Shown here: piece after piece, positions 15,381 through 22,822 of the stretch
Position numbering within the stretch: the stretch's first letter is position 1
Layout of the letters: every line of letters begins with the position of its first letter
Virus record (IMG/VR): IMGVR_UViG_3300034280_000107
Span: 1 to 35,303 of that record
Source: a virus
Direction: 5' to 3' (one strand)
DNA length: 35,303 nucleotides
Made by a program: the position numbers and the translations under genes
The notes under the pieces: generated by a model
Database searches by the model: none
Told to the model about the DNA's origin: nothing
Seen by the model: only the letters and a program-made list of their open reading frames with translations

Positions 15381-17390
15381 ATGACCGCGCTCTCCATCCA
15401 GCCCACGTTTCCGATCTTCACCGACATCGACGGCCAGCCGCTCGAAGCCGGGTACATCTTCATCGGTGTGGCCAATCTTGCGCCCATCGGCAACCCGATC
15501 AACGTCTACTGGGACGCGGCGCTGACGCTGGCCGCAGTGCAGCCGATTCGTACCATCGGCGGCTACCCGGTCAACGCTGGCACGCCGGCTCGGCTGTACG
15601 TCAATTCCGACTACTCGATCCAGGTGCAAAACCGCAATGGCAGCGTGGTGTACTCGGCGCCTGCTGCTACGGAGCGGCTGTCGGATGTGGTGGTCGGTGG
15701 TGTTGATGGCACTGAAGTTACATTCCTTGCTGCCGGTACTGGCGCTGTGCTGACCAACATGCAGCAGAAAGCCAGACAGATCGTCAGCGCCTTTGACTTT
15801 ATGTCTGCAGCCGAGATCGCTGGGGTCAAGGCAGGAACAGAGCTGCTGGCAGTCAACATAAAACTGCAGGCCGCCATTGATGCACTTGATATTGCTGGAG
15901 GTGGTGCACTGTATCTGCCGGCTGGCGTCTATCGCCTGACCAGCCCATTGCTGGTGCCGTATGGCGTGTCAATTTATGGTGAAGGCGGCTCTGTCACGAC
16001 TCTGTCGTGCTTGAACTGTGACGGCCTCAATTTTGACTCAGGCTCGTATGACGGTGGCGACATGTTCTACGCCGACTTTGCAATTCGTGGAGCATCTGGA
16101 AGCAGCGGCAACTGGGCTGCAGTAGTCAGCATCCTGCCTTCTGGCGGCACGTTTGGTAATGATTCTCGTGACGGTTTGTACTTCCACCGTCTGCGCATTT
16201 ATGACATCAACCAGGCATTTATTTTGAATGCCACATGGGAATCTCACATAAACGAGTGTCGAGTGTTCCGATGCAATATGGCCGTATCGCTTGGAAATTA
16301 TGCAATGGTGATTCGCATCACAGATTGCAACTTCACTTACGAAGGAGGATTTCCAACTGGTACTGCCAATCGTCGAGGTGTTGAGTTGCTGGGGCCTGTT
16401 ACTGAAGGCGCTTTTATCCGTGGATGTCAAATTTACGGATATCAAACTTCGCTTCACATTGTTCAATCTATATACACTATCTTCAATGATAACGATACGT
16501 TTGGCACTGTGTACGGCATCAATATTGCGGGCGCTGCAAACACCGGCATGAGCATTCAAAATAACTATTTTGAAATCAGCGCAAATAATGCCATTGGTAT
16601 TAATGGAGCTGTTCAAGGCTCTGAAATATCCAACCTCGTCGAAATTGTCAACAACGTATTCATCACTGGATCAGGAACTGGCACTCGCGGCATCGTAATT
16701 GGAGACCCTGCCGGCACATTCCAGTGGAACTGGCGTATTCGTGACAATTACTTCTTGGGTCTGCAAACTGCCGATATTCAAGTTTACAACGCACGAAATA
16801 TTATTATCGAAGGAAACCGTTTTGATTCGACAGTACCAGTCTACAACATTGTGTTCGGTGGTGGCTCAGCTTCATACAACTCCAACTATGTAATCCACAA
16901 CCGGATTGCTGTTGCAATTCTTGCAGATGCCGCTGACGTTGCTGCTGGCCGAATCATTATCCGTGAAAACCTGATTGCTGGCACACAGACCTTCGGAGCC
17001 GTGTGGGCTACCAGCGGCAAGATCGATGGTAATATCATCGGCAGCGTGACACCTGCTGCCGGGTCATTCACAGACCTCAAAGCTGTCAACAAAGCATTTA
17101 GCGGATATGGTTTTCAATACACAAATTCTGGCTCTAGTTTTGAACTTGACTATGTGCTGTCCGATAGGTCGCTTCATCTTGTGACGTGCTACTTGGAGGA
17201 AGGTACTAATCTCCAACGTGGTCCTGGCGTCTACATCATTGTGCGTCAAGGTACATCGACAACAGTCACCACGATCACAGCCTTTGCCGGCATGACTGTG
17301 ACGGTCACTGCTGGTTACAAAATCAACTTTAACAATGCGACAGGAGTTAATGGGATTATCTTTGCCAGCGCATTGAAAACACTAGTCTAA
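15381..17390 (+). CDS. Tailspike protein, P22-type head-binding domain + beta-helix
   Basis: 669 residues (P22 gp9 has 667), ATG 15381 behind CAGGAG. Residues about 5-95 (FPIFTDIDGQPLEAGYIFIG, then INVYWDAALTLAAVQPIRTIGGYPVNAG, YVNSDYSIQVQNRNGSVVY) match the head-binding fold of P22 tailspike. After a helical linker comes a Gly/Asn-rich right-handed beta-helix: AIDALDIAGGGALYLPAGVYRLTSPLLVPYGVSIYGEGG is the classic pectate-lyase-3 entry. The C-terminal end is beta-rich (TTVTTITAFAGMTVTVTAGYK). It binds, and may cut, the host surface polysaccharide. Codon use shifts sharply inside the gene: about 62% G+C in the head-binding part but 32-40% in sampled beta-helix stretches. Confidence 0.9.
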   Translation: MTALSIQPTFPIFTDIDGQPLEAGYIFIGVANLAPIGNPINVYWDAALTLAAVQPIRTIGGYPVNAGTPARLYVNSDYSIQVQNRNGSVVYSAPAATERLSDVVVGGVDGTEVTFLAAGTGAVLTNMQQKARQIVSAFDFMSAAEIAGVKAGTELLAVNIKLQAAIDALDIAGGGALYLPAGVYRLTSPLLVPYGVSIYGEGGSVTTLSCLNCDGLNFDSGSYDGGDMFYADFAIRGASGSSGNWAAVVSILPSGGTFGNDSRDGLYFHRLRIYDINQAFILNATWESHINECRVFRCNMAVSLGNYAMVIRITDCNFTYEGGFPTGTANRRGVELLGPVTEGAFIRGCQIYGYQTSLHIVQSIYTIFNDNDTFGTVYGINIAGAANTGMSIQNNYFEISANNAIGINGAVQGSEISNLVEIVNNVFITGSGTGTRGIVIGDPAGTFQWNWRIRDNYFLGLQTADIQVYNARNIIIEGNRFDSTVPVYNIVFGGGSASYNSNYVIHNRIAVAILADAADVAAGRIIIRENLIAGTQTFGAVWATSGKIDGNIIGSVTPAAGSFTDLKAVNKAFSGYGFQYTNSGSSFELDYVLSDRSLHLVTCYLEEGTNLQRGPGVYIIVRQGTSTTVTTITAFAGMTVTVTAGYKINFNNATGVNGIIFASALKTLV

Positions 17391-17403
17391 AGGAGAAAAC
17401 ATC

Positions 17404-17799
17404 ATGAACCTTCAAATCAAGAACCTAAAGCGCCATTCTGAAACTGGTGTTGTGCAGTCCATTGCGTGGACTGCATCAAAGTACAGCGATGATGGCAAAG
17501 TCAGAGTGGAGACGCAGGGAGAGCAAGTCTTGACTCCAAAGTCTCCAGATGATCCGACATTCATCAAGTATTTTGAAATCTCTGAAGCCATTGCAGAGCA
17601 ATGGCTGCGTGAGTCTATGCAGGACTCTGGTATCAAGCTGCTTGATGAGTATCTTGATGCTGTTCTGCAGCAGAAGATCAAGCCTCAATCAGAAGATGGG
17701 TCGCCTTGGGAAAAAGAGTTAGAAGCCGTTCGTGCTTTGACTACTGAGGCTCCTGCCGTCACGCGCAGAACTCGCTTCCCAACTGTGCAGTCTACATGA
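17404..17799 (+). CDS. Small protein after tailspike, unknown
   Basis: 131 residues, ATG 17404 behind AAAGGAG. The N-terminus is beta-rich (LQIKNLKRHSETGVVQSIAWTASKYSDDGKVRVETQGE), and the C-terminal half is helical (ISEAIAEQWLRESMQDSGIKLLDEYLDAVLQ). A fibre or tailspike assembly helper is possible because it follows the tailspike closely, but small proteins of this look also occur after other phage fibres. G+C is lower than in the late block, as in the tailspike C-terminal half, so they may have been acquired together. Confidence 0.68.
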   Translation: MNLQIKNLKRHSETGVVQSIAWTASKYSDDGKVRVETQGEQVLTPKSPDDPTFIKYFEISEAIAEQWLRESMQDSGIKLLDEYLDAVLQQKIKPQSEDGSPWEKELEAVRALTTEAPAVTRRTRFPTVQST

Positions 17800-17815
17800 T
17801 GCCTAGAGAAGGCAT
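17799..17815 (+). promoter_or_regulatory. Hairpin over the RBS of the first lysis gene
   Basis: ATGCCT, a 5-nt loop AGAGA, then AGGCAT form a perfect 6-bp stem. The upstream stop codon (17797-17799) touches its left arm, and the AAGG of the probable RBS of the gene at 17819 lies in its right arm. This can couple lysis-gene translation to the end of the upstream gene. Only TTTG follows, so it is a poor terminator. Confidence 0.45.
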
Positions 17816-17818
17816 TTG

Positions 17819-18058
17819 ATGACGGAGACAGAAACGATGCTGCAGGAACAACAGGATGGCATTGATCTGGTTAAGTACGGCGTACTTTGGCAGAAGGTCC
17901 AGGACATGGACAAGAAGGTCGATAAGATGGAGCGCAACGTCGAGGAGTTGCTGGCCTTGGCCAACAAGGGCAAGGGCGGCTTCTGGATTGGCATGACCAT
18001 CGCGTCTGCGTTCGGCGGCGTCGTGTCTTGGGTCGTAAGTCATTGGCCGGGCAAATGA
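17819..18058 (+). CDS. Coiled-coil membrane lysis protein (XhlA-like)
   Basis: 79 residues from ATG 17819; a TTG one codon upstream is less likely. The N-terminal part is charged and helical (VQDMDKKVDKMERNVEELLALA), with heptad spacing, and the C-terminal part is one membrane span (GFWIGMTIASAFGGVVSWVVSH). This layout, coiled coil plus single C-terminal TM next to an endolysin gene, resembles the XhlA family. It might help endolysin release or act as an antiholin. It overlaps the endolysin start by 4 bp. Confidence 0.7.
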   Translation: MTETETMLQEQQDGIDLVKYGVLWQKVQDMDKKVDKMERNVEELLALANKGKGGFWIGMTIASAFGGVVSWVVSHWPGK

Positions 18059-18531
18059 ACTTCGACACCGCGTTTGCGCTGCTGCTCGGCCACGAAAGCG
18101 ACTTCAGCGATCACCCGGCAGACCCCGGCGGCAAGACCCGCTTCGGCGTCACCGAGGCGGTGGCCCGCGAGGTCGGCTACAAGGGTGACATGCGCGAGTT
18201 GCCGCTGGATCTGGCCAAGCGGATCTACCTTGAGCGGTACTGGAAGCCGATCCGCGCTGACGATCTGCCGCCAGGCATCCGCTACGCGGTCTTCGATGGC
18301 GCCGTGAACTCGGGCCCGCGTCAAGCCACGTTGTGGCTGCAGCGGGCGCTGGGTGTGGAAGCTGACGGCATCATCGGCCCCAAGACGCTGGCCGCAGCGT
18401 ATGCGCAGGACATGAACGCGTTGCGGTTGCGGGTGCTGGCGCAGCGCCTGCGCTTCATGACCGGCCTGACGAACTGGCCGGCCTTCTCACGCGGCTGGGC
18501 TCGCCGTATTGCCGACCTGATGGAAACATGA
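18055..18531 (+). CDS. Endolysin, glycoside hydrolase family 108-type
   Basis: 158 residues from ATG 18055 (ATGA overlap with the gene before). The N-terminus FDTAFALLLGHESDFSDHPADPGGKTRFGV matches the GH108 (secretion activator / lysozyme) signature, with the catalytic Glu at residue 14 and the DPGG turn. The C-terminal half (FDGAVNSGPRQATLWLQRALGVEADGIIGPKTLAA) matches the peptidoglycan-binding repeat of this family. There is no signal peptide, so release needs a holin. It degrades the host murein at lysis. Flanked by two membrane proteins in the lysis cassette. Confidence 0.9.
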   Translation: MNFDTAFALLLGHESDFSDHPADPGGKTRFGVTEAVAREVGYKGDMRELPLDLAKRIYLERYWKPIRADDLPPGIRYAVFDGAVNSGPRQATLWLQRALGVEADGIIGPKTLAAAYAQDMNALRLRVLAQRLRFMTGLTNWPAFSRGWARRIADLMET

Positions 18532-18532
18532 C

Positions 18533-18934
18533 GTGAATCCGCTGATCCTCGGCCCGATCCTTGAGATCGGCAAGACGCTGCTGGATCGGTTTGTGCCTGA
18601 CCCGGCGCAGAAGCAAGCCGCTGAGATGGAGCTTGTGCGGATGGCCGCGCAGGGTGAACTGCAGCAGACCATCGCACAGCTTGAAATCAACGCCCGCGAG
18701 GCCAGTCACGCCAGCGTGTTCGTGGCCGGCTGGCGCCCGTTTTTCGGGTGGGCCGGTGGTGCAGGATTCATCTACGCCACGATCCTGCAGCCGCTGCTGG
18801 CTTGGCTGGCAGCTATCAAGGGCTGGCCCACACCACCCACGCTGAACCTTGATCTGCTGTGGGTCGTCATCACCGGCATGTTGGGGATTGGCGGGCTTCG
18901 CACGGTGGAGAAGTTCAAGGGCGTGACGAAATAG
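18533..18934 (+). CDS. Holin, 3TM family (GTA-type)
   Basis: 133 residues from GTG 18533, just after the endolysin stop. Residues 1-55 are a charged amphipathic region (DPAQKQAAEMELVRMAAQGELQQTIAQLEINAREAS), as in the HOL_3TMs family. Two clear hydrophobic spans follow (FFGWAGGAGFIYATILQPLLA and LLWVVITGMLGIGGLRTV) with a third weaker one between. The family releases phage or gene-transfer-agent particles. Its 3' end overlaps the convergent minus-strand gene by 20 bp. No Rz/Rz1 spanin pair was recognised. Confidence 0.78.
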   Translation: MNPLILGPILEIGKTLLDRFVPDPAQKQAAEMELVRMAAQGELQQTIAQLEINAREASHASVFVAGWRPFFGWAGGAGFIYATILQPLLAWLAAIKGWPTPPTLNLDLLWVVITGMLGIGGLRTVEKFKGVTK

Positions 18935-19181
18935 CCGCCTCGCGCTCACCAAGCGGGGTCTGTAGCAGCAGCGGCCCAGCGGTGTAGACCCACCGGAACT
19001 TGGTTCGCACTGTCGGGTCGGCGCGCTTGGTGCGGGTGACCCAGCCTGCTTGCTCGGCATAGCGCAAGGATGCGCTCACGTTGTTGGGCTTCATGTCCCA
19101 CTTGATGCCGACGTCGTGGGTTGTCAACTCTTCTTCGGGATTGCGGGCAAAGAAAACCGCCACGTGGGTGACGATGCTCAT
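18915..19181 (-). CDS. Small winged-helix DNA-binding-type protein
   Basis: 88 residues; ATG at 19181 has AAGGAG 5 bp upstream. The sequence VAVFFARNPEEELTTHDVGIKWDMKPNNVSASLRYAEQAGWVTRTKRA reads as a winged helix-turn-helix, with recognition helix about PNNVSASLRYAEQAGW and a wing before FRWVYT. It is the last gene of the leftward operon, and its stop overlaps the holin gene on the other strand. Probably an early regulator or a replication accessory; target unknown. Confidence 0.7.
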   Translation of the reverse strand: MSIVTHVAVFFARNPEEELTTHDVGIKWDMKPNNVSASLRYAEQAGWVTRTKRADPTVRTKFRWVYTAGPLLLQTPLGEREAAISSRP

Positions 19182-19573
19182 GTGTTCTCCTTGATCCCAT
19201 GCGCGGTCTCGACCGCTCGGGCAAATTCCCGGTGCTCCCAGTCTGCGTTCATAGGCTCACGCCATAGGCGATCAAGCTCCTCGTCGCTCAGGGGCTCCTG
19301 CACCGTCTGCTCCAGCGCGGCGTCAATCTCCCGCTTCCAGTACGCACCATCGCTGTCCGGTATGTCCAGCGCATCCCACTGCCGAATGCGCTTCAGAAGA
19401 TCGCGTAGATGGGTTGCCTCTTGCGGCTGCTCCGGCTGCTCCAGCGCGGCGCGGAGGTTAATCGCGGCATGTCTTCCGACTTGGGATGCCACGGGCGGCG
19501 CCAGCGACTGCCAGCCGTTCAATTCCTCCAACGCCTCCAGCGCTTGACGCGCAGCGTCTCTCAGGTCACTCAT
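19178..19573 (-). CDS. Unknown acidic phage protein
   Basis: 131 residues on the minus strand, start overlapping its neighbour by 4 bp and stop overlapping the winged-helix gene by 4 bp. It has a helical N-terminus (DLRDAARQALEALEELNGWQSLAP), a mid-section AINLRAALEQPEQPQEATHLRDLL and an acidic C-terminal helix (SDEELDRLWREPMNADWEHREFARAVE). Sequences of this kind (ALEALE...W) are common in phage early regions and carry no known function. Confidence 0.66.
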   Translation of the reverse strand: MSDLRDAARQALEALEELNGWQSLAPPVASQVGRHAAINLRAALEQPEQPQEATHLRDLLKRIRQWDALDIPDSDGAYWKREIDAALEQTVQEPLSDEELDRLWREPMNADWEHREFARAVETAHGIKENT

Positions 19574-19749
19574 ACCAACACCCCCACCGCAAGCGCAATC
19601 GCACCGACAAGCACAACAACGCTTAGACCGAGCAGCACCAGCCTGCCCAAGGACTCCACGGCGTCGTCATCAACGCCGACCTCGGTTGCCGCCTCAGCGG
19701 CTTCGGGATACCGGCCTTGATAGTCACAGCCCTTGGGCATCTTGCTCAT
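19570..19749 (-). CDS. Small single-span membrane protein
   Basis: 59 residues: ATG at 19749 read on the minus strand, TGA at 19570. It is below the usual 60-residue cut-off. The N-terminal half is acidic and soluble (MSKMPKGCDYQGRYPEAAEA, VDDDAVESLGR). The last 22 residues are a strong membrane span (LVLLGLSVVVLVGAIALAVGVL). Its start overlaps the gene at 19746 by 4 bp, and its stop overlaps the start of the 19178 gene (19571-19573) by 2 bp, which supports translation. Tail-anchored topology; function unknown. Confidence 0.65.
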   Translation of the reverse strand: MSKMPKGCDYQGRYPEAAEAATEVGVDDDAVESLGRLVLLGLSVVVLVGAIALAVGVLV

Positions 19750-19937
19750 GCGGCCTCCCCGGCCAGCGTGGCCTTCAGGCGCTCGATGCGGTTCTGGTGG
19801 TACGTCACCATTGCCTCGGCGTATTCGCGGGCGCTGTGAGCCTCCAGCAGGCTGCGGTGGGCTTGGTCGAGTTCGCGCTGCATGAGTTCAGCGTGGCTGA
19901 TGTTGCCGCACAGGCGGCGGATGTGGTCGCGGATCAT
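19746..19937 (-). CDS. Small helical protein, unknown
   Basis: 63 residues, minus strand. It is almost all one helix (CGNISHAELMQRELDQAHRSLLEAH, then YHQNRIERLKATLAGEAA) with coiled-coil character. It is coupled to both neighbours by 4-bp overlaps. No family recognised. Confidence 0.6.
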   Translation of the reverse strand: MIRDHIRRLCGNISHAELMQRELDQAHRSLLEAHSAREYAEAMVTYHQNRIERLKATLAGEAA

Positions 19938-20242
19938 TGGTGGACTCCTGAGATGGCGCCAACGCGGCGCGCGTAATGCCAGATGCTGGGGGCCTGCTCG
20001 ATGGCCCGTTGCAGGGCTACCGAGTCAGGCTCGGGCGGCGGTGGTGGCGGTGCGATGCGCCAGCGTGCCCAGCGGCCGCGGCTGGACGGCACGATCAGGC
20101 CGGCTTGGTGCAGATGGTGCAGGTAGGTTTTGGCCGTGGCAGCTTCGCATCCAAGGCGATAGGCGATGTCGGCCATGGCTACCGGCTGGCGCTCGCGGAT
20201 GATGGCCAGGGTTGCGGCTACGCGGGGACGGAGGGGGGTCAT
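19934..20242 (-). CDS. Winged-helix protein with Pro-rich linker
   Basis: 102 residues, minus strand. Residues 5-60 (RPRVAATLAIIRERQPVAMADIAYRLGCEAATAKTYLHHLHQAGLIV) fit a winged helix-turn-helix of the MarR/ArsR style; the recognition helix is probably CEAATAKTYLHHLHQAG. Six prolines in a row then separate it from a C-terminal tail. It is the second small wHTH in this operon. Likely regulator of phage or host genes; target not known. Confidence 0.7.
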   Translation of the reverse strand: MTPLRPRVAATLAIIRERQPVAMADIAYRLGCEAATAKTYLHHLHQAGLIVPSSRGRWARWRIAPPPPPPEPDSVALQRAIEQAPSIWHYARRVGAISGVHQ

Positions 20243-20481
20243 GCGGTCCTCGCTTTCAGCATGGAGTCGGCCAAGATGTACGCTTGCCGCGCAATACTGC
20301 CGACTTTCTCCGGGCTGGGATCGCTGTCTCTGGCAACGATCCCTTGCATCGCCTTGGCCGCGAAGTAATCGCGCATGGTCATGCCAAACATATCCGAAGC
20401 GTCATCCGGCACTGGGAATGCAGGCCCACCCGTCTTGCCCACCGACATCAGCAGCGTCCCGTCCTGGTCTCTCAGTTCCAT
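20239..20481 (-). CDS. Conserved phage early protein, unknown
   Basis: 80 residues, minus strand, start overlapping the upstream stop by one base (TAATG). It contains KTGGPAFPVPDDASDMFGMTMRDYFAAKAMQ, a motif (GGPAFP...GMTLRDYFA) found very widely in small phage early proteins, and an Ala-rich helix (ARQAYILADSMLKA). Function is unknown despite its frequency. Confidence 0.78.
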   Translation of the reverse strand: MELRDQDGTLLMSVGKTGGPAFPVPDDASDMFGMTMRDYFAAKAMQGIVARDSDPSPEKVGSIARQAYILADSMLKARTA

Positions 20482-20729
20482 TACTTCTTCCCTCCCGCCT
20501 TGTGGGCCAACTCACACTTGAGATACCCGGCAAAGAACGCCTCGGCTATTTCCCAAGACGAGAACCGCTGAATGCAGATGTCTTTGGCAAACACTTTGTT
20601 GTCTGGCGCGGCGTACAGGTATATCTCGCCGCCCGTGTAGTGCGGCCCGTGTTCGCGCAGTTCAAACCCGCATTCCGTGGCGAGTAAAAAACAGGCGTCA
20701 ATCCTGTTCTTGAGTTGAAACGGTGTCAT
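20481..20729 (-). CDS. Unknown small phage protein
   Basis: 82 residues, minus strand. Two Cys near the N-terminus (CFLLATEC), a beta-rich middle (HYTGGEIYLYAAPDNKVFAKDICIQRF) and a helical end (IAEAFFAGYLKCELAHKAGG). Coupled by ATGA to the gene upstream. No family recognised. Confidence 0.62.
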   Translation of the reverse strand: MTPFQLKNRIDACFLLATECGFELREHGPHYTGGEIYLYAAPDNKVFAKDICIQRFSSWEIAEAFFAGYLKCELAHKAGGKK

Positions 20730-20914
20730 TCATCCCTCCCGTTCAAATCGGCGCACACCTGCTCTGCGCTGCTGCGCGTCAGGCAATCGGCCACCACGGC
20801 GGCTGACCCGTCCAGGCCAGCCAAACGGCGCACGACAAGCCAGCGGTCGCCGGCCTGCTGCACCCGGTAAAGGCGCTGCGGCACCACGGTTTCGGCGGTA
20901 TCAGATCGGGTCAT
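20726..20914 (-). CDS. Unknown small protein
   Basis: 62 residues; I chose ATG at 20914, because the longer frame runs back through the RecT-like gene. Sequence TVVPQRLYRVQQAGDRWLVVRRL, then VADCLTRSSAEQVCADLN, looks like a small beta-beta-alpha fold. It starts 14 bp inside the end of the RecT-like gene and shares its operon. Confidence 0.62.
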   Translation of the reverse strand: MTRSDTAETVVPQRLYRVQQAGDRWLVVRRLAGLDGSAAVVADCLTRSSAEQVCADLNGRDE

Positions 20915-21620
20915 CTGCGCCTCCTTGGTCTGCTGCAGGCTCCTGGGCGGCACGAATCTGGCCGGCACGAACTTGGGCCGCGTCCATGGCCTCGGCGCGG
21001 GCTTCACGGTCCAGCGTGCGGATGGATGCGCGCAGGGCGTTGAGTTCGTCGATGGTCTGCGCGGCGTCGATCTGGCGCATGACATGGGGGAAGTCTGCGA
21101 CCTCGACCACCGGCCCCATGTCGCGCTGGACGGGTGCCGGTGCGTGGCCGGCGTCTTCGGCCTCCTCGGGCGTGTAGGTGCCGACCACCACGCCGGGGAA
21201 CACGGTGCGGATGCCCTCGGAAACGCACCGGGCGCGCAGCATCTGGCGCGGGTAGCTTTTCCATGTCGGGTTTTTGGTCAGGCCGGCAGCCGTGGCCATG
21301 TCCAGCGTCCAATCAACCTCCACGCTGCCGCCTTGCGGGTGCGAGAACGTGCCGACCACGCGCCGGTCGGTGTACTCGCCCCAGCGCACGCTGCCGCCTG
21401 CCGAATGGAAGCGGGCCAGCATGGCGTCGGCCTTGAGCGTGGGCCTGCCGTTGATGACATGGTAGTCACGCGCTGCGATGGCTGGGTGCAGACCTTCGGC
21501 CTGCGCGATGAGCATCAGGGCCATGGCCTGGTCTGGGGTCTTGACGCCGAACAGGCCAGACTTGGCGACGGCCACGGCCATGCGCTCGACTTGATCGACG
21601 GGAACGAGTGCAGTTGTCAT
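20901..21620 (-). CDS. RecT-like single-strand annealing protein
   Basis: 239 residues, minus strand; ATG at 21620 has AGGAG 9 bp upstream. The segment AVAVAKSGLFGVKTPDQAMALMLIAQAEG, then AARDYHVINGRPTLKADAMLARF and WKSYPRQMLRARCVSEGIRTVFPG, is typical of RecT-family proteins found beside YqaJ exonucleases. It should anneal complementary single strands and promote strand invasion in phage recombination. The C-terminal 40 residues are a poorly conserved acidic tail. It is 18 bp from the exonuclease gene, the usual exo-annealase pair. Confidence 0.85.
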   Translation of the reverse strand: MTTALVPVDQVERMAVAVAKSGLFGVKTPDQAMALMLIAQAEGLHPAIAARDYHVINGRPTLKADAMLARFHSAGGSVRWGEYTDRRVVGTFSHPQGGSVEVDWTLDMATAAGLTKNPTWKSYPRQMLRARCVSEGIRTVFPGVVVGTYTPEEAEDAGHAPAPVQRDMGPVVEVADFPHVMRQIDAAQTIDELNALRASIRTLDREARAEAMDAAQVRAGQIRAAQEPAADQGGADDPI

Positions 21621-21638
21621 GCGGAAAACTCCTGTGGG

Positions 21639-22319
21639 TTAGAAGGAAACCTTGGCGCGCAGCTTGGCCACAATGTCGTCTGCCTCTGCGCTGAATCCGA
21701 TGATCTCGCGCTCCAGGCGCGCCTGGAACTCGGGGTTACCCTTGACTCGCTCAACGTAGAGCTGCAGGTCGGCGGGCATGCGCGGGTCGAAGCTGACGAA
21801 ATCCGCCCACTCGCGGCCAGTCAGCCACATCTGGCCCTGAATCTGTGGCATGTGATCCTCGGGCATGCCGCCCAGCCACGTTTCAAGGTGGACCTGGGAA
21901 CTCCACGGGCACTTGATTTCGATGAGCCCGAAGGCGCCATCGGGGTCGGTTTCGTCCGTCACCAGGCCGTCAGGGCTCACGCCGATGGGCAGCTTCGGGT
22001 GCGCGATGAAGCCCGTTTCGGTGATCCGGGCCGAGGTGGTGAACTGGTACGCCACGCGGGCGGCGTCTTCGTTCTCGCGGCCCCAGCGCAGCGGTGCGGC
22101 GTCGGGCATCTGCACGGGCTGGCCCGTCAGGCGCTCGGTGACGATCTGCCAGAGGTAGCGGGTGCGCTCGGCGCTCGGGTTTCCAGGCTCGCCGGCCTTG
22201 GCCTGCGCGGCCGTGGGTTTGTTGCGGGCCAGGACGTCCTTGAATCTGCTGGCGGTGACCTTGCCGGCGCGGGCGGCGTGCCATTCGTCGGTGCGTTGGG
22301 TGTCGGTGAGGGTGGTCAT
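21639..22319 (-). CDS. YqaJ-type viral exonuclease (lambda Exo-like)
   Basis: 226 residues, ATG at 22319 on the minus strand, GGAG upstream. The family residues are visible: R9-T10-D11-E12-W near the N-terminus, WGRENEDAA (79-87), SPDG (115-118) with Asp117, IEIKCP (133-138) with Glu134 and Lys136, and the Gln-rich MPQIQGQM near 157-164. This is the PD-(D/E)xK nuclease fold of lambda Exo and YqaJ. It should resect double-strand ends 5' to 3' to feed the RecT-like annealase encoded next to it. Overlaps its upstream neighbour by 4 bp. Confidence 0.9.
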   Translation of the reverse strand: MTTLTDTQRTDEWHAARAGKVTASRFKDVLARNKPTAAQAKAGEPGNPSAERTRYLWQIVTERLTGQPVQMPDAAPLRWGRENEDAARVAYQFTTSARITETGFIAHPKLPIGVSPDGLVTDETDPDGAFGLIEIKCPWSSQVHLETWLGGMPEDHMPQIQGQMWLTGREWADFVSFDPRMPADLQLYVERVKGNPEFQARLEREIIGFSAEADDIVAKLRAKVSF

Positions 22320-22594
22320 GCGGGTTCTCCGGTGGCTTTGGAAATGGCGGCGCTGATAGCGTCATGCTCTTTGCCGAATCCAATGATGGACAGCGCCAGC
22401 TTCAACGCCTCCAGCAGATCCGGCGCGGCGGCGATCAGGCGGGCGTCGGCCCAGCACTGCTCATCGCCTTCGGCATCGAGCAGCCAGTTGAACGCCTGGG
22501 CAACAAGCATCGGCCCGGCGTGAACCTCGGCCCGCCCATTGGATTGGGTCGGCTTGTTGGCCGTCCACGGCCCCGGTGTGTGCTGCGCGCTCAT
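22316..22594 (-). CDS. Conserved phage early protein, unknown
   Basis: 92 residues, minus strand, RBS GGAGG. It has the widespread pattern HTPGPW near the start and DARLIAAAPDLLEAL further on. This family is abundant in phages and has no confirmed role. The C-terminus is a short helical tail. Coupled to the exonuclease gene. Confidence 0.8.
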   Translation of the reverse strand: MSAQHTPGPWTANKPTQSNGRAEVHAGPMLVAQAFNWLLDAEGDEQCWADARLIAAAPDLLEALKLALSIIGFGKEHDAISAAISKATGEPA

Positions 22595-22809
22595 GCGGCC
22601 TCCAGGGTGGTTGATTCTGCGGACGCATCGGCGGCTGCCGATCCCTTGGCCACGGCGGCGCGGAGTTCGGAGGCCAACTGCAGGGCTTCTTGGTCGTTGA
22701 TCCAGAAACTCACATCAAGGTTGCCGGCCCCTTGGGTGTGAACCATGATTGTGTAGTCGCATCCGAAAATGGTGCCGGACAGGCGGGATGCAGTGAGTGG
22801 GATTTTCAT
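22591..22809 (-). CDS. Unknown small protein
   Basis: 72 residues, minus strand, RBS AAGGA 9 bp upstream. The N-terminal half is beta-rich (LSGTIFGCDYTIMVHTQG), then a helical Ala-rich end (EALQLASELRAAVAKGSAAADASAES). Overlaps the next gene by 4 bp. No family recognised. Confidence 0.6.
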   Translation of the reverse strand: MKIPLTASRLSGTIFGCDYTIMVHTQGAGNLDVSFWINDQEALQLASELRAAVAKGSAAADASAESTTLEAA

Positions 22810-22822
22810 GATGTCGGTCCTT

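Noticed and set aside
15381-17390. Diversity-generating retroelement variable region in the tailspike
   Set aside because: No reverse transcriptase gene and no template repeat found anywhere in the window.
20925-22523. 532-codon open frame on the + strand opposite the RecT-like and exonuclease genes
   Set aside because: It is the complement of two well-supported minus-strand genes in high-GC DNA, is His/Gly/Arg-rich and matches no known protein style.
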